Shown in pieces: positions 32,371 through 43,025 of a DNA stretch of 64,000 bases. The number at the start of each line of letters is the position of its first letter. The stretch's first letter is position 1. The DNA is from Elgaria multicarinata webbii. Lineage: Eukaryota; Chordata; Lepidosauria; Squamata; Anguidae. The stretch covers positions 89,574,226 to 89,638,225 of the forward strand of contig NC_086178.1 in assembly GCF_023053635.1 (NCBI RefSeq), read 5' to 3'. The position numbers and the translations under genes were made by a program. The notes under the pieces were generated by a model. The model saw only the letters and a list, made by a program, of their open reading frames with translations, searched no databases and had not been told where the DNA came from.

Positions 32371-35300
32371 AGGATTGCCCCTTTAAAAGTCTTTCATGTT
32401 GTGATCTGCCACACTCTCGACAGTCCTCTACCCATTTACCTGAGAGTTATGCTCATTTAAATCAATGGCACTTGCTTCTGAATAGGTATGTATGCAATGG
32501 CGCTGCAAGCAGGACTGGCCCAGGACGTTTTGCTGCCTGAGGCAGATCAGGACATGATCCCTCTCCTTGTTTCCCTCATGCACACAGTCACTACCCCCAT
32601 CTCTCTCACTCACACACACGTGCACCTGAGTTCTTCCTTTCTCTGTAATTGTCCCAGGCAGATAGGAACCCTGCATGCTGCCCAACTCTCTCCAACCAAA
32701 AACAGTAACCAAAGAAAAGCACCCCCAACCAGGATGTTTTGGTTCTCTGTGCCTTGCACTTAACCTACATTCTGCAGAAAAGGGAGCAAATTTTTGTAAA
32801 ACAGGAGTGTTGAACCTCAGGCCTAGGGGCCAAATGCAGCTTTCCAAGCTTCCCCAGATTGCCATGTCCCCTTCCTCAAGTCTCTGGATGGCTCCTGTAT
32901 TCTCCTCCCCATCCACCGATTGGTGGTTTCCCAAGGTCTTCACAGTTTTCCCCACATTCTAAAAAGTTGAAATGCCTCTCCTAAGGCTTGTTTAGTGGCA
33001 GTAAGAGCTTTAAGTTAAAACCCTATTTGCCCTTGGCGCCACTGGAGTGTGGCCCTCAAGAGCTTCTCTTATACTGAATTCAGCCCTCAAGCCGAAAGAA
33101 GTTCAACACCCCTGTTCATGTTGTAAAGCTTCTCTCTTCACCTAAGTCTTGGGTTTTGACGTGAAGTTTTAGAATTTTAGTCTCCATCTTAATGTCTCCA
33201 GGTGCAGGAATTAGAAGTCAGAAGCAAGCGGATATTGACAATCAGAGTAATACAGGAACCAGCAGCAAGTTGTGGCATTTTATACCATTTTATTTTATAA
33301 ATTGCACAGTACAGCATTGATACAGCTCTTCTTGCTTTTGATTTAGTGCTGGAAGAAGTTAAAAGGCAAAATATGCCCTCTGTGGTTCCTTGCTCTAGGA
33401 CTGGGTAGAAGATGCTTGAATCAGGCCTTTCTATATTTAGATATACAATTGGGTTGTAACTGCACTATTTGTTTGCATTCCATATTCTTTTTTTCTCTTG
33501 TAATAATGTCTCCGTTCCCCTTTATTTGTAAGCTGCTATCATTTGTAAGCTGTTATTGATGCATTAATAGCTAATACTTTTGCTTCTATTAAGGTGTAGT
33601 ACTTGCACAGTGGAGAAATGGTTTTCGAAACAAACTAATTCAGATAACCGTCCAAAGCACCCCTTGACAGCATACTTCCGCTTTTATTTAGAAAAGCAAT
33701 CCATGTTTAGGAAACAAAATCCAGGTAAGAAATTTTCTAAAACTGCGACATTTTGGACTAGAGATAAGTAGTGGCTTGAGATTTTAAAAGGCTGACTGCT
33801 TTCTCAAGGTTTTTTTTTTTTTACCAAGTTTCCACTAACTCATCTGAATCTTTGAGCTCAGTCTTAGCCTAAAACAAATGACTCCCTCAAACTTCTCATT
33901 CCATTGCATTTAGTGAACTCATTATACACTTTTGTTACTTCCACCCTCTTGCTGCTTGCACAATGACACTTTAAGCACTTCAGGGGCATTTCTAGAAGGA
34001 GGCAAGTCAGCAGCACTCACATAAGGGACCTTGGCCAACCTGCTTCCATTCCAAAATGAGTGTTTGGGTTCATTTCAGGCTTCTCCTAGGAAGCGCTAAA
34101 TCTTCCTTGCATAAGCGGTGGGTCCCGCTTGTGTGTAATCCCCATTTTACATTAACGATGAAGTGATTTGTTTTTGAAAATATCTGAACACTGTTGCAAA
34201 TGTAATGCTAAATTTGACAGCATTTTCATCTTTGTGGTTACTTTTTTTAAAACATTCTACAGACCTCAGTGTTTTGGATATAACAAAACAGATAGCACAT
34301 GCTTGGAGGGAACTACCAGCATCTGACAAACAAGTAAGTATAACTTCGACTTTAGGATTATATTTTCAATATAAATACAATTTTATTTTCACTGGTTATC
34401 TTGCTTCCCTGCTTTGGAGAAAAGTTCTTATCTAAAATGTGATTAATATACAGCATTCTGTAACTTTATGGACAGAATCCAGCAGGGTGCTTAAGCCCCT
34501 GATGATTCTCTTGTGCTTTGATGATTCTGTTGCGCAAGCAGCCCCCCATCACATGTGCAATGTTGGTTTAGTACTTCTGGGGCAATCTGAAATGAGTGGA
34601 GAAGCTCATTTCTAGAAAGAGGCAGATCAGCAGAGCTCACATAAGGGAGCTCAGCCAACCTACCTCCTTCCAGAAGGTGGTGTTTGCACTTGTTTCAGAA
34701 CTTCCTCTAGGAAACACTAAATCTCCCTTGCAGAAGTGGTGGTCCTGCTTGCACAGTGGAATCAGCAAGACCCACCACTACCAGAAGGGATTTGGCGGGG
34801 GCGGAAGCGCCCCACTAGATTCTGCCCTTGAATGTTGTTTGATCCTTTCAATATCCACAGTTACATGTTATTTAAAACAAACATACTCTTTCTCTCTAAA
34901 GCTCAGTAGAAGTGTGGATATTTTTATTTATAGCCTTATGAACCTGCTGCCCAAATTAACAGGCAAAACTATAAAGAACACATATCTGGAAGACCACACT
35001 TCCCCACTCTGCTGTAGTGCTGGGCTTTGTTTCCTCATTCAGGGAAGCATGGCACTATGTCTTTTTCTGTTTCCCTAGAAATCCAGTAGCTCTTTATCTT
35101 CTAATCTGAGAGTGAGAAAATATCACAGTGATGTGATGTCTTTTGCTTCTTTCAGAACTATAACTTGCTTATTGCAATGTATATGCATACGGTCCTGGTT
35201 TTTGCTCTAATCTTTCATTCTGATTCTGGTTGAAGTGCATAAATGAGGAACTCTGCCTCCTGTCCCATGAGGTGCTTGGCTGCTACTATTTTAAGGTGGT

Positions 35301-38300
35301 CCTGCTTGCATAAAATCAGCAGGATCTACCACTTGCAGAAGGGAATTGGCAAGGGCAGAAGCACCTCAATGAATTCTGCCCTTGAATATTGTTTGATCCT
35401 TTCAATATCCAAAGTTGCATGCTATTTAAAACAAACATATGCTTTTTTACTATAAAGTTCAGTAGAACTGTGGATATTTTTATTTCTAGCCTTACGAAGC
35501 TGCTGCCAAAATTGACAGGCAAGACTATAAAGAACAAATAGCCAAATACAAAGCCCAGCTAACTCCTGCCCAGGAGTTAGCTTTGAAAGAGGAAAAGAGG
35601 AGGAAAATGGAAAAAAGAAGAGCAACAAGAAAAAAGAGGGTTGGTATTTAAAAAGTGAAATTCTCATTAAAGTATGTGAGGGACAGATACGTGGTATACT
35701 ATGGTTTCAATTAAATGTGAAAATCTCATGATGTGCACATAGAATTCTCCAAAGAAGTATTTTTGTGACTGGATTTTAATATCATATGAAAGAATTGTTC
35801 ACTGATACCTCTTGTCATTGTAGCAATTGACAGTGCTTGGAAAACCTAAAAGACCTCGTATTGCCTTCAACATTTTTATGTCTGAACATTTCCAAGAAGC
35901 TAAAGGAATCTCAGTTCAGGTAAACAAAGGGGCAGGTGGGGGGGCGGGATTAGTTGTTTTAGCAGCATATAGACTGATATGATTTTCTGCATTGCGAGTG
36001 AAAATTAGTACTGAGAAAGTCTCTTACCATTTCTGACACTGCAGTCTGTTTCGGTTCCAGTAGAAGTTTAAGGTTTTCTAGACCCATTTCAAACAGACTT
36101 TAGGGCGGGATACAATTGATACAGCTATGGTCGCCTTAGTGGATTATCTCCGCATGAGTATTGACACGGGGAGTGTGTCCCTGCTGGTACTTTTGGACCT
36201 TTCACTGGCTTTTGATACCATCGACCATGGTATCCTTCTGGAACGCCTGAGGGGTTTGGGAATCAGGGGCGCTGTTCTGCAGTGGTTCTGGTCCTACCTC
36301 TCAGGTAGATTCCAGATGGTGATGCTTGGGGATAGTTGCTCCTCAAAAAAGGAGCTGTTGTATGGTGTACCACAAGGTGCCATCCTATCCCCAATGCTGT
36401 TTAACATCTACATGAAACCTCTGGGAGGCATGGGGCGGGGTGCTATCAGTATTTATTTATTTATTTATTTTATTTATTTATTTATTGCACTTACATATTG
36501 CTCCCATAGCCAGGGCTCTCTGGGCGGTTTACAGAAATTCAGAAATTAAGACCCTATTAACTGTTGCTAACAGATGTAAAAAAAACTGAGGCAATTGGAG
36601 ATCCATGGCCAAATCTCAGTGTAGCCATGGACCATCCCCACGCCCAATTCAGATTGGTGCTTTGGCACTGATTGGGGGATAACTTTCTCTCCACTCCATT
36701 TTTCCAAACCAATGTGCCATCCTGAAGCTGCTGTTTATCCTGTGTGGAAAACCATAAGGGTACCTGGGACAGTGATCTTTAATAGGCATCTTGGTACTGA
36801 AAATTACACTAGCATTTCAGCCAACTCATTCAAATTCGTCTTTGTAATGAGGAAAGCTGAGAGGTTACGTTTTTAAAATTAAAGTACACTTAAAACTGCC
36901 TGTCCTTTATTTAGGTAAAGGCTTTGAAGTAGGCATGAGAATACTAGTAAATACCGTCTTTCTCAGCTGTTCTCAGCACCTCACTGGCAGCCCAGGCAGG
37001 TTCCCTAGTGCTTCCAAAATGTACTCAAGTTTGGACTTTGGGAAATCTCTAGAAGGAATTCCATTTCGGGAAGGACAGCAATGAATTACCTTCATGCCCT
37101 TGCTGTTTGAACCTACTTTACAGATAGTATGATTAAGTTGGAGGCCTCAGCTAATGTTAGTTAATCTTGTTAACTACTCCACTGCTGTATTTATCATCTT
37201 GTGGCTTTTTAATTTATTGGGCTAGCTTTCACTATCTAAGCAGCCCACCGTGGCTATTTTAAGCAGTGGCTGTGGCTTGTGTCATCCAAACCTGGCATGA
37301 GTGGCTTGAGCGAGGGTTAATCAATTCTTGCATAACCCATGGCCTTGTTTAGGGTTATGTGAGGATAGTTTAACCCTCACACAACTCACTCTCACTGAGT
37401 TCAGATGACACAACAAACTCCAGTTGTGGTTTGAATATTAAAAATGCCTGTCCACACATGCCACAGCCATGGTTGGCTTTGATGATTGTGCAAATTTGGT
37501 TATTGTGTTTTGTTTGTGTCTACTTTTTAAGGGTATTATAACAATACTTAAAAGTAAATATAAACGAATGTCAAAGATGGAATTTTGCATTGGAACTGGC
37601 AAATCTCTCTCTAGAATCATGTGTTGCATATACTGCATTTTCAATTCAGAGGAAATAGGAAGATTTCTCTACTTCAGAACTACAGCCAAATATTCTCATA
37701 TGTTTTTCTATCTCTTGTAGGGAAAGATGAAAAATTTATTTGACGAATGGCAAAAATTGAACAGTTCTCAAAAGCAGGTATTGTCATAAAAATGACTTCA
37801 AGGTCCCATTTTAAATATCAATAAATTGACATTTGAATAGGAAATCTGTCATGCTCGTTTGCTGCCAAATTCTCTAGTAATATTGATAATACACATGGAA
37901 TTCAGCCTTGTGAAAGGATTCAGTACATAGCATGAAGTAGGGAAAGTGGAAGGCAAAAGGAAGAGGGGCCGACCAAGGGCAAGATAGATGGATGATATTC
38001 TGCAGGTGACAGACTTGACCTTGGGGGAGCTAGGGGTGGCGACAGCCGACAGAAAGCTCTGGCGTGGGCTGGTCCATGAAGTCACGAAGAGTCGGAAACG
38101 ACTGAACGAATAAACAACAACAACATGGTTTAGTGCGAACAGGTCAAGATCAGCAACCATGTCTTTTCATTTACTATGTTAGGGAACTGATTACTTTAAA
38201 ATCCAAAGTGGAAGCTTTCACTCTCCTCATTTGGCATGCGAAAAAAGAGGAGAACATAAGCCTGAAGCTTGTGCATATTCATTTATGTAGTGGGAAATCA

Positions 38301-39067
38301 TGGAACAAGATGTTCAAAAATCCAAACAATATCTTAATTCTTACTTATTTAAACTTGTATATTTTAAATACACATAAGCATTTTCAGTTCTGTTTGGGAC
38401 TTTATAACTACCAAAAGTTAAATGCTTCAGTTGTTTTTCTGAAGGAATTATATGAGCAATCTTGCTTTTTAAGAAGTACTCTTGGCATCAATTTAAGCTA
38501 CACATAAAACTTGGTCTTAAGATGCATGCATTTGTCAGGTAGAAAGAATTACACATTTGTTTCATAAGACAAACAGGGACTCCTAGCCTGCTTCTGGAGT
38601 CCTATTAAAGATATACCTACATGAAATAGAATATGTAGATGCTTCTACATGACATAGCACCCAGAGATGCTTCAAAGATGTCTGTATTTTTTAGAAATAA
38701 ATACCTTCAGACTATAGTTAAAACTTTCTGTAGCTTTTTTGCCTTTAATTTATATTCACACAACTAAATTTTTCCATGTGTAAATGTCATTTCTTTGTGT
38801 ATTTCTCAGACATATCTGCAGCTTGCGGAAGATGATAAGATTCGTTATGAAAATGAAATGAAGTCATGGGAGGAACATATGGCAGAAATTGGACGTGTAG
38901 ATCTTATACGTTACAAAAACAAAAGCAAAATATTAAAAGGAAACAAAGCTAAAGAAAAAGCTTCTTCAAAAAAGCGGCTTACAACCTCAAATAAGTCTTC
39001 CGGAAGCAAGGTTGTCTCACCAGCAACAAATGAAAAAAAAGTAAAAGCAAAGCAATCTGAGGAATAA
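32009..39067 (+). CDS. TFAM: TFAM, mitochondrial transcription factor A
   Basis: HMG-box protein that coats and bends mitochondrial DNA and recruits the mitochondrial RNA polymerase at its promoters. Seven exons (32009-32070, 33594-33724, 34263-34333, 35490-35639, 35824-35919, 37721-37777, 38810-39067) join in frame to 274 aa. Residues 1 to about 35 are a basic, Ser/Arg-rich presequence ([10 protein letters not shown]) fit for mitochondrial import. HMG box A spans about 41-110 ([16 protein letters not shown], then [10 protein letters not shown]), a basic linker follows, and HMG box B spans about 146-212 ([20 protein letters not shown], then [10 protein letters not shown]). The C-terminal tail after IGRVDLIR is Lys/Ser-rich, about 51 residues; human TFAM is 246 aa with a tail of roughly half that length. 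The start is the only ATG in the CpG island that opens this presequence. It follows UBE2D1 on the same strand. Confidence 0.97.
32071..33593 (+). other. TFAM intron 1
   Basis: The first 300 bp are still CpG-rich. The rest holds a short palindromic repeat copy (about 32436-32500), a fragment of a second interspersed repeat (about 32510-32560, matching the reverse strand near 8118-8175) and a hAT-like element at 32802-33114. No further exon was seen. Confidence 0.75.
32802..33114. mobile_element. Non-autonomous hAT-like transposon
   Basis: Ends caggagtgttgaac and gttcaacacccctg are inverted repeats with one mismatch over 14 bp; length 313 bp. Internal text (caggcctaggggccaaatgc, then gtggccctcaagagctt) is non-coding. 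No clear target duplication. Confidence 0.7.
33594..33724 (+). CDS. TFAM: TFAM exon 2
   Basis: Codes the end of the presequence ([18 protein letters not shown]) and the start of HMG box A ([20 protein letters not shown]). Acceptor ttctattaag, donor gtaaga. Confidence 0.96.
33985..34140 (+). repeat. Intronic repeat shared by TFAM introns 2 and 3
   Basis: About 155 bp here (catttctagaaggaggcaag onward) matches 34607-34762 in intron 3 at roughly 80% by eye. The second copy runs directly into the exon-4 duplicate. It is either an unclassified interspersed repeat or part of a larger local duplication. Confidence 0.6.
34263..34333 (+). CDS. TFAM: TFAM exon 3
   Basis: Codes residues 65-88, the middle of HMG box A ([20 protein letters not shown] then SDKQ). 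Acceptor cattctacag, donor gtaagt. Confidence 0.96.
34739..35017 (+). pseudogene. Decayed tandem copy of TFAM intron 3 end and exon 4 start
   Basis: Positions 34739 to about 34987 align with 35297 to about 35547, roughly 85% identical by eye. The shared block covers intron sequence, the polypyrimidine/acceptor region and the first 17 or so codons of exon 4. The copy keeps an AG acceptor (tttatttatag, ending 34933). Read in the exon frame it gives [17 protein letters not shown], then unrelated residues and a TAG at 35015-35017. No good donor follows, so it looks like a dead exon duplicate rather than a mutually exclusive exon. Confidence 0.82.
35490..35639 (+). CDS. TFAM: TFAM exon 4
   Basis: Fifty codons, residues 89-138: the last helix of HMG box A ([20 protein letters not shown]) and the Lys/Arg-rich linker ending RRATRKKR. 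Acceptor tatttctag. The only donor that keeps the frame is gttggt, a weak GT site. A decayed partial copy of this exon lies upstream at 34934. Confidence 0.93.
35824..35919 (+). CDS. TFAM: TFAM exon 5
   Basis: Thirty-two codons, residues 139-170, opening HMG box B ([20 protein letters not shown]). Acceptor cattgtag, donor gtaaac. Phase 0 on both sides, so skipping would keep the frame; the corresponding human exon is known to be alternatively spliced. Confidence 0.96.
36095..36448 (+). mobile_element. LINE reverse-transcriptase fragment (L2/CR1 group)
   Basis: An open frame from 36127 reads [28 protein letters not shown], and [20 protein letters not shown], the finger/palm motifs of a non-LTR reverse transcriptase before the YADD box. 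It breaks off at about 36448 where an opposite-strand LINE tail begins. It lies in TFAM intron 5. Confidence 0.88.
36450..36548 (-). mobile_element. LINE 3' tail abutting the RT fragment
   Basis: tatttatttatttatt followed by ccagggctctctgggcggtt: the minus-strand end of the same family as 13850-14222. It probably inserted into, or recombined with, the RT fragment to its left. Confidence 0.7.
37235..37480. mobile_element. MITE-like repeat (ggttatgtgagg type)
   Basis: cataacccatggccttgttt, ttaaccctcacacaactcac and gccacagccatggttggctt. It shares its blocks (ccatgg, gggttatgcaagggttaa, caatcctcacacaact) with about 61885-62105, in FAM149B1. Arms are partly self-complementary. Confidence 0.5.
37721..37777 (+). 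CDS. TFAM: TFAM exon 6
   Basis: Nineteen codons, residues 171-189 ([19 protein letters not shown]), the second helix of HMG box B. Acceptor ctcttgtag, donor gtattg. Confidence 0.95.
37940..38125 (+). mobile_element. RTE/BovB LINE ORF C-terminus and 3' end
   Basis: Reads [36 protein letters not shown] and [12 protein letters not shown] followed by a stop, the BovB C-terminal signature. An acaacaacaac-type tail follows. It lies in TFAM intron 6. 5'-truncated to under 200 bp. Confidence 0.88.
38810..39067 (+). CDS. TFAM: TFAM exon 7 (terminal coding part)
   Basis: Codes residues 190-274 and a TAA stop: the end of HMG box B ([20 protein letters not shown]) and the long Lys/Ser-rich tail ending KAKQSEE. 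Acceptor tatttctcag. Confidence 0.95.
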   Translation, partial: TYLQLAEDDKIRYENEMKSWEEHMAEIGRVDLIRYKNKSKILKGNKAKEKASSKKRLTTSNKSSGSKVVSPATNEKKVKAKQSEE

Positions 39068-39535
39068 GTTATAAAATAATGTTATCCTTTCTGATTCTAA
39101 GTGGAAAGAAGCTGGTCATATATTTAAGGGGAAAGTGCCTGAATAAGAGGGGTTTTTCTTTTCTGGAAATTGTCAAAACAATGAGGATAAATCAAGCTTT
39201 TGAAAATTTAAGCAATAGTGATCATGAGAGAGGAAGTGTTTTTTCAATAAATGTGTAAATAAGCAACCCCTTATAACCCCTTTCTTATTGAAGATCATGA
39301 TCTGTATAATATCATTATCCCTTGATGTTTGTTAGAAATTAAAATTGATTGTAGGCTGTAAGTCTATGAACTGTAAATAATGTGTGTAATTGCTGGAGAA
39401 AGCATGTATATTTGCTAATTTCAGCCTTTGAATTTAAAACTACTGATTTGCAATAGTGTTTTTATTTACATTTTGACATGCATCCACCAACAATACATGC
39501 TATTTATATTGCATAGAATAAAATAGCGAATTTTA
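39068..39535 (+). other. TFAM: TFAM 3' UTR with two poly(A) signals
   Basis: AT-rich non-coding sequence with AATAAA at 39246-39251 and again at 39517-39522; the second is followed by T-rich sequence. No repeat recognised. Either end is plausible, and the distal one gives a UTR of about 470 nt. Confidence 0.7.
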
Positions 39536-39644
39536 TATGAAGTCCTTCAATTTTTCTCTCATTTTATCCAAATCAGAATATAGAGTGAAATCTAATGTTG
39601 TATGTCTGCCAATGGAATGGCATCTGTCATGTGTCAGAAGAATG

Positions 39645-40542
39645 GATTTATTTTTATTATTGCATTTTTATCCTGCCTTTTTTCCTCCAAGGAACCCAAA
39701 GTGGCGTATATAATCCTCCTCTCCATGTTATCCTCACAACAAACCTTATTATTATTATTTATTTATTTATATAGCACCATCAATGTACATGGTGCTGTAC
39801 AGAGTAAAACAGTAAATAGCAAGACCCTGCCGCATAGGCTTACAATCTAATAAAATCATAGTAAAACAATAAGGAGGGGAAGAGAATGCAAACAGGTACA
39901 GGGTAGGGTAAGCAGGCACAGGGTAGGGTAAAACTAACAGTAGAAAGTAACAGTAGAAGTCTGCACAACATCAAGTGTTAAAAGCTTTAGGAAAAAGAAA
40001 AGTTTTTAGTTGAGCTTTAAAAGCTGCGGTTGAACTTGTAGTTCTCAAATGTTCTGGAAGAGCATTCCAGGCGTAAGGGGCAGCAGACGAAAATGGACGA
40101 AGCCGAGGGGGGACCTTGGGCGAATCAGGGCATCCCATTGTGTTGAGGAGCTCTACACTCACACACATCGAAACACACCTAGTACCTTCATGTGCATGCT
40201 TAGTGTGCAGATGCTGGAAGTGTGGGTGCTGAGTGCAAGGGGTTTGGCTAGCAGTGTGGCCTTGAGAACTCCCTCACATGTTTTTTCAATATATAGGGGG
40301 TTGTCTGAACCACATCACCTCACTTTGCTGAATGTGTAGACTGGGTCACAAGAGAATTTAATTCCACAGAAATCGTGGCAAGATAAATTCATTAATGGCT
40401 GATAATATGAGGTGAGGTAGGTTGGGCTGAGAGTCTGTGACTGGCCCAAAGTCACCCAGTGGGTTTCCATGGCTGAGTAAGGACTAGAACCTGGATCTCC
40501 TGACTCCCAGTCCAACACCTTAGCCACTACACCACACTGGCT
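39645..40542 (-). mobile_element. tRNA-headed SINE split by an insertion
   Basis: The right part (40406-40542) is the head and body on the minus strand (ggctaaggtgttggactggg, aggttctagtcc). The left part (39645-39747) is its tail (cctttttttcctccaaggaa). The two halves meet in sequence if 39748-40405 is removed. Confidence 0.75.
39748..40109 (-). mobile_element. L2-clade LINE 3' end, near-identical to 3019-3409
   Basis: Same tail, 3' UTR and C-terminus (RLRPFSSAAPYAWNALPEHL) as the copy at 3019, with about six differences over 335 bp. At 40108 the match stops abruptly. 40110-40405 is a sequence I do not recognise, with an odd g-run joint. Confidence 0.85.
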
Positions 40543-41809
40543 GTTGGAAAGTTTGTAATTTATCACGTTGGAAAGTTTGGTAATTTAAATCCAAGCTTAT
40601 TTTGTAGCTATTTGTTGCATTGAATATGCCCTTGCTCCTCATAGCTGCCCCACCCCCACGCACACTTCTTTTGGCAGGGGCTTCTTTAACTCAGGCCAGA
40701 TTCCCCAAACTTCCACCCCACCAAATATATTAACCAGGTTAACTTGGACAAGTTATTTGGTTTTTTACTGCCTGCTTTATAACCTGGAAAAATCCTGGAG
40801 CAGCTTTCTGGCATAACACAGCCACCTGCTTCCTATACCTGATCTTTACCTGCCATGTATGATTATCCCACAGAGAAGGAATAGCTTAATATCTAGGAAT
40901 TAGTCACTCACTTTCTCTTCAGCTTTCTCCTAGTCCTTTTTAAAACATGCATTGAACAGCTGACCTCCCTCTGACTTCCACAAACCAAATCTGCCTGTCA
41001 TTTCCCAACTGTTTCTTTACACCCAATTTTTCCAAATTGCCTTTCTAGTGCCTGGTTAGAAGTAAAAAACCTCCGCTCAAATTGAGATAAAACTATGAGA
41101 AAAGAGTGAGATAACTGAGATGCCCATCCAGGAATGAGGCCTACCGTTGTCAGCTAAAGCCTGCTAAAATCTACTGATTTTGTTTGACTACACAGGTCTC
41201 TTAGCAGCATTTTGAAACGCTGAAGTCCACATTTCTACTTGGTAACAAACTCACTTCAACATTACAGAACAACAGTTATAAGCATGGCATTTTTTCACAG
41301 GGGCCAAGTGAGGGTTGTTTTTAGGAATGGTGATACTATTTCCTCCTTTAAGGAGGTTCAGACCACTCCATCCCCTAACAAACGAACAAAAATAACACCT
41401 CCTGGACCCAGATGTCCCCGTCTTGCTAGATGTAATATGTGAAGAGGGGCAAGGGTTGATTGAACTGGTCCACATCCTTAGCTCTAAAAATGAAGTCATC
41501 CAACAAAATAAGACCAGACAGTGCCCTGGATGTCTCCACTGAGTGATCAGCATTAGATATTGAATTAAAATTGCAGGAGATACAAAATAAACATCTTACA
41601 GCATGCTACCGAGGGTTCCAGCACATTTCCCACTGGCCTAAATTGCAGGTCTCAAGCCTCAGAAAAGCCCCACAGGATGACATGCAGATGCAATGGTGGA
41701 AAAAGAAAAAATGTTTCTTTGCTACCATCACAGACTGGCTCAACAATGAGCTTTTGTGTTTGGTCAGAAGATTTCCTCTAGTGTTCGAGTAGTCTCCCAG
41801 CCTGATTCA

Positions 41810-42400
41810 TTACCATTGGCATATTAAGCTGCTCCCCATCCTCTGCTCAGTAGAAAATGCTTGGAACCAATTGTGTCTACATTCCACAGTGACCAGGGAG
41901 TTGTCAGAGGCATTAGCCATACTAGCTGAAAAATCCTCAGCTCTTTGGAATCCATAGGTCCTCCCTGCTTTCAGAGGGGAACAGTTGCTACAAACCTTAA
42001 CTGGAAGTAATTCAACCATGACAAGGGAATATATGTAAAATCTTCCACTTTCAGATCACCATCCTCCTGCCTGCTAGAGAAAACTAAATTGAATGTGTAT
42101 CTTGCTCCATCTATTGGGCTAATAACATGTTGGTACAATCCCATGGTTATCCTGGTCACCATGAAGTTTGAGCCACCTGAGATAGAGCGGCCTCAGGATG
42201 GATGTTGAAGACCCTAGGACAATCACTCTGGGAATTCTCAACACCAAAAATAAGGCCACCTTAATCAGCTCAGACAAGGAGACTGACAAGCAGCAAGGTG
42301 GACAGTACACCAACAGAATTCCTCATCTGTCCCAAGCGCCCAACACAAGGTACAAACACTCCAGATTGGCACTCAGGTGAATAGGAAACAGGAAAAGGAG
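41810..42400 (-). mobile_element. Worn LINE endonuclease-region fragment
   Basis: The minus strand at about 42250-42180 reads PRVIVLGSSTSILRPLYL, a decayed form of the VLLGDFNIHAE box of LINE AP-endonucleases. Flanking text (agataacatgttg, then ctccatctattgggctaata) matches the same LINE region in reptiles. 41240-41810 may be its continuation. Confidence 0.55.
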
Positions 42401-42892
42401 ATTGAATTTCTATAAGCTATAGCAACTGTTAGCTGCCTTGGCTTTTTTTTTTAATAGAAAGGTGGGATATAATTGTGTGAAATAAAATAAAAGTAAAAGG
42501 ACTCAGAAAGATCAATGGATGACAATGCCCCAGTATCAAGTGATAATATATGTACATGAACTATTGTACTTTAATGTTTTTCCCCCACAAAGAAAACTTC
42601 CATAAGAAGGTTCTAAACTCAGTTTTAAGAGATATGTTTGAATAAATGTCAGATTTCATTTTAAACAAGGTTATTTTAAAGAGAAAAATAAATAACTTAA
42701 TTTAAAAACTAAAAAATCAATTCAAATCAAATTTCTCTCCCTTTTTTTTCCAAGGAGCAGGCTGACAAGGAAGAATCAGATTGCTCTTGTCAGAAGCTTG
42801 ATTTGATCACACGTGGAAGGCTTTTGAAATTTGGCCGATAGTTTCAGGTTTCCCACTTTGTAGAATAGTCCATTTACAAGTGACATGCTGTA

Positions 42893-42960
42893 CTTTATTT
42901 ATTTATTGTGTTTCTATACTACCCAATAGCTGAAGCTCTCTGGACAGTTCACAAATCTCT
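42893..42960 (-). mobile_element. LINE 3' tail
   Basis: tttatttatttattgtgttt, then acccaatagctgaagctctc: same end family as 13850. Confidence 0.65.
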
Positions 42961-43025
42961 GATTTTGAGAGTCAGAGCCAGGTGTGAGACAGGGTTGAGG
43001 AGGCAGCCCGCCATTAAAAGTGATT

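Noticed and set aside
32428-32955. Open frame of 175 codons on the minus strand in TFAM intron 1
   Set aside because: Crosses repeat fragments and the hAT-like element; composition is not coding-like and no domain is recognised.
34934-35017. Functional mutually exclusive alternative TFAM exon 4
   Set aside because: Only the first 17 or so codons align, key residues have drifted, an in-frame stop follows and no usable donor is present.
34596-35078. Open frame of 160 codons on the plus strand in TFAM intron 3
   Set aside because: It runs through the local repeat and the decayed exon-4 copy in a different frame from the exon and shows no known domain. A chance frame.
36127-36549. Reverse-transcriptase frame taken as a host gene
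   Set aside because: It is the RT core of a truncated non-LTR LINE with no start context, and it runs into an opposite-strand LINE tail.
40406-40542. tRNA gene suggested by A/B-box-like sequence
   Set aside because: The sequence is a SINE head with a LINE-type tail and no cloverleaf; a second copy at 11530 confirms it is dispersed.
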